From: Rhodoblastus sp. 17X3
Lineage (GTDB): Bacteria; Pseudomonadota; Alphaproteobacteria; Rhizobiales; Beijerinckiaceae
DNA length: 64,000 nt
Assembly (NCBI RefSeq): GCF_030056575.1
Contig: NZ_JASHHX010000002.1
Span: 186,001 to 250,000, forward strand
Direction of reading: 5' to 3'
Shown: positions 60,025 to 64,000 of the stretch, one piece after another
Layout: each line of letters begins with the position of its first letter
How positions within the stretch are numbered: position 1 is the first letter of the stretch
Made by a program: the position numbers and the translations under genes
The notes under the pieces: generated by a model
What the model was told of the DNA's origin: nothing
What the model saw: the letters and a program-made list of their open reading frames with translations, nothing else
Database searches by the model: none

Positions 60025-60109
60025 GGTCGTCCGGCGCGCCAGTATTCGAAGGAGGATCACCGACCGATGTCGACGGCGCCGATAAATCCAGCCTGCGACT
60101 ATGGCGAAT

Positions 60110-60130
60110 TGAGGGGTCTCTGGCCCCTCA
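60110..60130. terminator. Hairpin at the convergent TadG-like / guaA ends
   Basis: TGAGGGG (60110-60116) pairs with CCCCTCA (60124-60130), which includes the guaA stop codon. There is no T tract on either side, so its action as a terminator is doubtful. Confidence 0.3.
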
Positions 60131-61720
60131 TTCCCACTCGATCGTGCCGGGCGGCTTCGAGGTCACGTCATAGACGACGCGGTTGACGCCCTTGACCTCG
60201 TTGATGATGCGGGTCGCGGCGCGGCCGAGGAAATTCATGTCATAGGGGAAGAAGTCCGCCGTCATGCCGTCGACGGAGGTCACGGCCCGCAGCGCGCAGA
60301 CATGGTCATAGGTGCGGCCGTCGCCCATCACGCCGACGGTGCGCACCGGCAACAGGACCGCGAAGGCCTGCCAGATCTTGTCGTAAAGCCCGGCCTTGCG
60401 GATTTCGTCGAGATAGACCGCGTCGGCCTTGCGGAGAATATCGAGCTTTTCACGCGTCACGCCGCCGGGGCAGCGGATGGCGAGGCCCGGGCCGGGGAAA
60501 GGATGGCGGCCGACAAAGGCTTCCGGCAGGCCCAGTTCGCGCCCGAGGATGCGCACCTCGTCCTTGAACAATTCGCGCAGAGGCTCCACGAGTTTCATGT
60601 TCATGCGCGCGGGCAGACCGCCGACATTATGATGGCTCTTGATCGTGACCGAGGGGCCGCCGGTGAAGGAGACGCTCTCGATCACGTCGGGATAGAGCGT
60701 GCCCTGCGCCAAAAATTCCGGCGCGCCCCGCCCGTCCTCGGCGATCTTCTTCGCCTCGGCTTCAAAGGTCTCGATGAACAGCCGGCCTATGGTCTTGCGC
60801 TTGGTTTCCGGATCGGCTTCGCCTTCCAGCGCGCCAATGAACAGGTCCTGCGCCTGAACATGCACCAGCGGGATGTTGTAATGGTCGCGGAACAGGGTCA
60901 CGACCTCTTCCGCCTCGCCCATGCGCAGCAGGCCGTGATCGACGAAGACGCAGGTGAGCCGGTCGCCGATCGCCTCATGGATCAGCACGGCCGCCACGGC
61001 GGAATCGACGCCGCCAGAGAGGCCGCACAGAACCCTGCCCTGCCCCACCTGGTCGCGGATCGCCTTGACCGCCTCGCCGCGAAAGGCCGCCATGGTCCAG
61101 TCGGATTTCAGGCCCGCGACCTTGTGAACGAAATTGGCGAGCAGCTTCGCGCCATCCGGCGTATGCACGACTTCGGGATGGAACTGGGTGGTGAAAATCT
61201 TGCGCTTTTCGTCCGAGGCGACGGCGAAAGGCGCGTTCTCGCTCAGCGCCTTGACGGTAAAGCCTTCCGGCAGGCTGGTCACGCGGTCGCCGTGGCTCAT
61301 CCAGACCTGATAGGAGCCGCCAATTTCCCAGACGCCGTCAAACAGCGCGCTCGGCTCGACGATCTCGACATTGGCGCGGCCGAATTCAGCGGGATGACCG
61401 CCTTCAACCGCGCCGCCGAGTTGGGCAGCGATGGTCTGCTGGCCATAGCAGATGGCGAGAATGGGCAGGCCGGAATCGAAAATCTTTTGCGGCGCGCGGG
61501 GCGAGCCGGCCTCGGTGACCGAGGCTGGGCCGCCGGAAAGGATCACGGCTTTCGGCTGGATGGCGTCGAAAACCCTCTCCGCCGACTGGAACGGCGCGAT
61601 CTCGCAATAGACGCCCGCCTCGCGCACGCGGCGCGCGATGAGCTGGGTTACCTGCGAGCCGAAATCGACAATGAGAACCTTGTCGTGATGCTGGCGGATT
61701 TCGTCGTGCAGAAGTGTCAT
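60128..61720 (-). CDS. guaA: GMP synthase (glutamine-hydrolysing)
   Basis: Converts XMP to GMP. 530 aa. Glutamine amidotransferase domain 1-200 with catalytic Cys91 in AICYGQQ, His181 and Glu183 in [14 protein letters not shown]-pyrophosphatase domain with PP-loop [12 protein letters not shown] (SGGVDS at 235-240); C-terminal dimerisation domain ending KPPGTIEWE. Start ATG 61720. A 409-bp gap upstream separates it from tgt. Confidence 0.97.
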   Translation of the reverse strand: MTLLHDEIRQHHDKVLIVDFGSQVTQLIARRVREAGVYCEIAPFQSAERVFDAIQPKAVILSGGPASVTEAGSPRAPQKIFDSGLPILAICYGQQTIAAQLGGAVEGGHPAEFGRANVEIVEPSALFDGVWEIGGSYQVWMSHGDRVTSLPEGFTVKALSENAPFAVASDEKRKIFTTQFHPEVVHTPDGAKLLANFVHKVAGLKSDWTMAAFRGEAVKAIRDQVGQGRVLCGLSGGVDSAVAAVLIHEAIGDRLTCVFVDHGLLRMGEAEEVVTLFRDHYNIPLVHVQAQDLFIGALEGEADPETKRKTIGRLFIETFEAEAKKIAEDGRGAPEFLAQGTLYPDVIESVSFTGGPSVTIKSHHNVGGLPARMNMKLVEPLRELFKDEVRILGRELGLPEAFVGRHPFPGPGLAIRCPGGVTREKLDILRKADAVYLDEIRKAGLYDKIWQAFAVLLPVRTVGVMGDGRTYDHVCALRAVTSVDGMTADFFPYDMNFLGRAATRIINEVKGVNRVVYDVTSKPPGTIEWE

Positions 61721-61858
61721 GAAATGGGTCCCGTCGAGAGGTTCCGATTAAGCCAAGCGTGGCGACGAAGCAAGGCGCGGCTTTTCGCGGTGGGAACGAA
61801 GGAATGGCGCCTTGCGCGGGCGCCTTGGAATAATTTTTGTCTTTCGGCTTGATCGACG

Positions 61859-61878
61859 CCAATTTTTTGAAAAATTGG
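61859..61878. promoter_or_regulatory. 20-bp inverted repeat between guaA and the structured RNA
   Basis: CCAATTTTT (61859-61867) and AAAAATTGG (61870-61878) form a perfect inverted repeat with a 2-bp centre. It lies 138 bp upstream of guaA and 28 bp before the first helix of the plus-strand RNA, so it could control either divergent unit. Confidence 0.4.
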
Positions 61879-61906
61879 GCGCTTCTCCTGATGACAAGGC
61901 CAAAAG

Positions 61907-62109
61907 CTTGGACTAACGTGGCCACGCACTCCAAAGGAGGCCAGGGCCGAAAACGGCCCATGCATGCTGTCCAAGTCGTGGGAGGACGTTTCGCATCGGA
62001 CGGTGCGCCATAAGGCGCTGGGGAGATGAGCTGAACAGCTTTTTCGATGCGGGACAGGACAAGTGAGGCGGAGCGGAAAGACTCGATAGTCTTTCCGCTC
62101 ATTCTTTTT
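61907..62109 (+). ncRNA. Candidate structured ncRNA between guaA and tgt
   Basis: Two nested domains are visible. Domain 1 is closed by CTTGGAC (61907-61913) with GTCCAAG (61969-61975). Inside are TGGC/GCCA (61919-61922, 61940-61943) enclosing CTCC-AAA-GGAG, and GGGCCG-AAAA-CGGCCC (61944-61959). Domain 2 is closed by 11 pairs, GTTTCGCATCG (61988-61998) with CGATGCGGGAC (62045-62055), two of them G-U. Inside are GCGCC-ATAA-GGCGC (62005-62018) and AGCTG-AA-CAGCT (62029-62040). A 13-bp terminator follows. The wobble pairs and terminator point to the plus strand. It does not resemble tmRNA, RNase P RNA or SRP RNA as I know them; 6S RNA is not excluded. Confidence 0.6.
62071..62109 (+). terminator. 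Strong plus-strand intrinsic terminator
   Basis: GAGCGGAAAGACT (62071-62083), loop CGAT, AGTCTTTCCGCTC (62088-62100), then ATTCTTTTT. No plus-strand protein gene ends here, so it marks the end of a non-coding transcript. Confidence 0.85.
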
Positions 62110-62129
62110 CAGAGCCTTGATTTGATCTT

Positions 62130-63266
62130 TCAGGCCGGCGCGTCAGGCTCGCCGCCGCGCTCCCAATCGGCCTTCACCTGAAGCCGATAATCGGCGAAGC
62201 GCCCCTCGGCGATTGCCGCGCGTGCGCCCGCCATCAGCTCCTGATAATAGGCCAGATTGACCCAGGTCAGCAGCATCATGCCCAGAATCTCCTGGCAGCG
62301 CACGAGGTGATGCAGATAGGCGCGGGAATAGTCGCGCGCCGCCGGGCAGGAGGAATGCGGGTCCAGCGGGCGCGGGTCATCGGCGTGCCGGGCGTTGCGC
62401 AGATTGATCTTGCCCCAGCGGGTATAAGCCAGCCCGTGGCGCCCGGCACGGGTCGGCATGACGCAATCGAACATGTCGATCCCGCGCGCGACCGACTCGA
62501 TCAGATCGTCGGGCGAGCCGACGCCCATCAGGTAATGCGGTTTGTGCTCCGGCAGATGCGGCATGACCGTCTCGATCATCGCCAGCATGACCGCTTGCGG
62601 CTCGCCCACAGCAAGTCCGCCAACGGCGAGGCCGTGGAAATCCATATCCGCCAAAGCCCGTGCGCTCTCGATGCGCAGGGACCGCTCGGCCCCGCCCTGC
62701 ACGATGCCGAAACAGGCGTGGCCGGGCTGTTCGCCAAACGCCTTGCGCGAGCGTTCTGCCCAGCGAAGCGATAGCCGCATGGCGCGTTCGGCTTCCTCGG
62801 GCGAACAGGGCAGCTTCACGCATTCGTCGAACTGCATCTGGATGTCCGAGCCGAGCAGGCGCTGGATTTCCATCGAGCGTTCCGGCGTCAGCACATGTTT
62901 GGCGCCGTCGATATGGGACTGGAAGGTGACGCCGTTCTCGTCGAGCTTGCGCAGCTTGGCCAGCGACATGACCTGGAAGCCGCCGCTGTCGGTCAGGATC
63001 GGATGGGGCCAGTTCATGAACCTATGCAGGCCGCCGAGCGCCGCGACCCGTTCCGCGCCGGGGCGCAGCATCAGGTGATAGGTGTTGCCGAGCACGATAT
63101 CCGCGCCCAGTTCGCGCACCTGCTGCGGATACATGGCCTTGACGGTCGCGGCCGTGCCGACCGGCATGAAGGCGGGGGTTCGGATGGCGCCGCGCGGCGA
63201 AAGAATTTCGCCCAGACGGGCGCCGCCGTCCCGGGCGATAAGCCGGTAGCCGAAAGTGTCGGTCAT
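62130..63266 (-). CDS. tgt: tRNA-guanine(34) transglycosylase
   Basis: Swaps guanine 34 for preQ1 in tRNAs with GUN anticodons. 378 aa TIM barrel. Active-site residues: [12 protein letters not shown] and [17 protein letters not shown], with the nucleophilic Asp. The zinc site is degenerate: where E. coli has CxCxxC the sequence is S305-x-C307-x-x-A310, and the usual His of the HNLxYY segment is V336 (TWVNLAYYQ). Fold and active site are intact, so it is probably functional. Directly downstream of holB. Confidence 0.93.
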   Translation of the reverse strand: MTDTFGYRLIARDGGARLGEILSPRGAIRTPAFMPVGTAATVKAMYPQQVRELGADIVLGNTYHLMLRPGAERVAALGGLHRFMNWPHPILTDSGGFQVMSLAKLRKLDENGVTFQSHIDGAKHVLTPERSMEIQRLLGSDIQMQFDECVKLPCSPEEAERAMRLSLRWAERSRKAFGEQPGHACFGIVQGGAERSLRIESARALADMDFHGLAVGGLAVGEPQAVMLAMIETVMPHLPEHKPHYLMGVGSPDDLIESVARGIDMFDCVMPTRAGRHGLAYTRWGKINLRNARHADDPRPLDPHSSCPAARDYSRAYLHHLVRCQEILGMMLLTWVNLAYYQELMAGARAAIAEGRFADYRLQVKADWERGGEPDAPA

Positions 63267-63273
63267 GAGATCC

Positions 63274-64000
63274 TCAGGCGAGCGCGGCGCGGGCGGCGCG
63301 TTCGGCTTCCGCTAATCGGGAAAAGACGATGATCGCGAAGGCCCTTTTGTCGAGATTGTAGATTTCCAGATCGCGGGTTTCCCGCTCCAGAAATTCCCAG
63401 ACCTCCGCATAAGGCGCCAAGGCGCGCGGGCCAAGCCCCGGATTTCGCCGCAGGGCGCCGGCCAGCCAGTCGAAACACGATCGCAGAAAGGCGTCGAACT
63501 CCACTTCGCCCTCGCGTCCGGTGACCGCGTCGGCAATGCGATGGGCGGACCGCCAGTTGACCTGGGGCAGTTTGGCGAGAACCTGCTCCATCAGACCGTC
63601 GACGACTCCATCTCTCGCCGCGAGGAGGCGGAGAGCCTCGTGGGCCGAGCCATCTGCGCGGGCGCAGGCGCGGCCCAGCGCGTCGCTGGGCGCGCGCAGC
63701 TCCGCTGCGTCGGCCGCGGCGCGGACTGCCTCCGACAGCGCCGGAGTTTCAAGCCGTTGCAGCATCAGCATGCGGCAACGCGAACGGATGGTCGGTAGAA
63801 GGCGCCCCGGCTGGTGGGCGACCAGCAGGAACAGGCTGCGCGGCGGCGGCTCCTCGATCAGCTTGAGCAAGGCGTTGGCGCTGCTGACGTTGAGGTCGTC
63901 GGCGCTGTCGATCAGCGCCATGCGCCAGCCGCCTTCGCCCGCCGCCTGTTCGAACTTGTGCAGCGCGCGGCGAACGTCGTCCACGGTGATGCGCGTGGCG
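63274..64000 (-). CDS. holB: DNA polymerase III delta' subunit (5' truncated)
   Basis: Clamp-loader subunit. The visible 241 residues start inside the AAA+ domain at the window edge (frame reads [20 protein letters not shown]), so the N terminus and Walker A are outside. [20 protein letters not shown] and [12 protein letters not shown] match delta'. C-terminal helical collar domain follows. It ends 7 bp before tgt, suggesting one transcript. Confidence 0.88.
   Translation of the reverse strand, partial: ATRITVDDVRRALHKFEQAAGEGGWRMALIDSADDLNVSSANALLKLIEEPPPRSLFLLVAHQPGRLLPTIRSRCRMLMLQRLETPALSEAVRAAADAAELRAPSDALGRACARADGSAHEALRLLAARDGVVDGLMEQVLAKLPQVNWRSAHRIADAVTGREGEVEFDAFLRSCFDWLAGALRRNPGLGPRALAPYAEVWEFLERETRDLEIYNLDKRAFAIIVFSRLAEAERAARAALA

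Noticed and set aside
60302-61852. A 516-codon plus-strand frame opposite guaA.
   Set aside because: Shadow of guaA; no motifs, and the guaA frame contains all catalytic residues.

Overview
The window is a GC-rich chromosomal segment of an alphaproteobacterium, most likely a member of the Hyphomicrobiales (Rhizobiales). The evidence is the gene order (lolC-lolD-dnaE; rpsB-tsf-pyrH-frr-uppS-cdsA-dxr-rseP-bamA-lpxD-fabZ-lpxA-lpxI-lpxB-gltA-gltX-comEC-lexA; yajC-secD-secF), the use of LpxI rather than LpxH, the alphaproteobacterial LexA operator GTTC-N7-GTTC, a two-domain cold-shock protein and GyrA residues typical of the group. I cannot name the genus from sequence alone. No rRNA, tRNA, insertion sequence, prophage or CRISPR array was recognised.

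Layout. 1-5.8 kb: lipoprotein export (lolC, truncated by the window edge, and lolD) and the replicative polymerase dnaE, preceded by an AT-rich region with DnaA-box-like sites. 5.9-7.9 kb: a divergent AlkB-type di-iron membrane monooxygenase and a secreted TonB/TolA-C-like protein. 8-25 kb: the translation and envelope supercluster. It covers ribosomal protein S2 and EF-Ts, UMP kinase, ribosome recycling, undecaprenyl and phospholipid precursors, MEP isoprenoid synthesis, RseP, BamA and the lipid A pathway. A polytopic membrane protein on the opposite strand interrupts it. 25-31.6 kb: citrate synthase, glutamyl-tRNA synthetase, a ComEC-like membrane protein and lexA. 31.8-36.6 kb: a small basic protein, a DUF815 ATPase, the Sec accessory genes yajC-secD-secF and an Mth938-like protein. 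36.6-46 kb: a 28-codon ORF followed by a possible C-rich-loop sRNA, uvrA and ssb sharing one SOS box, gyrA, a methyltransferase, mazG and a double cold-shock-domain protein. 46.4-53.6 kb: an accessory surface-glycan region with two glycosyltransferases, a sugar epimerase, a DUF1796-like protein, a tandem methyltransferase fusion and an acyltransferase. 53.7-60 kb: membrane, lipoprotein and small hypothetical genes, a 1-Cys peroxiredoxin with an MBL-rhodanese persulfide-dioxygenase-like enzyme, and an orphan TadG-like protein. 60-64 kb: guaA, a probable structured RNA, tgt and the start-truncated holB.

The most novel-looking signals are non-coding. First, a roughly 200-nt region on the plus strand between guaA and tgt (61907-62109) folds into two multibranched domains closed by perfect or GU-compatible long-range helices and ends in a strong intrinsic terminator. 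Second, a 28-aa ORF with a good ribosome-binding site lies downstream of uvrA and is followed by hairpins with CCUCC-containing loops, resembling alphaproteobacterial anti-Shine-Dalgarno sRNAs. Also notable are a tRNA-guanine transglycosylase that has lost most of its zinc ligands, a cluster of DnaA-box-like sites ahead of dnaE, and tandem palindromes ahead of the TadG-like gene.
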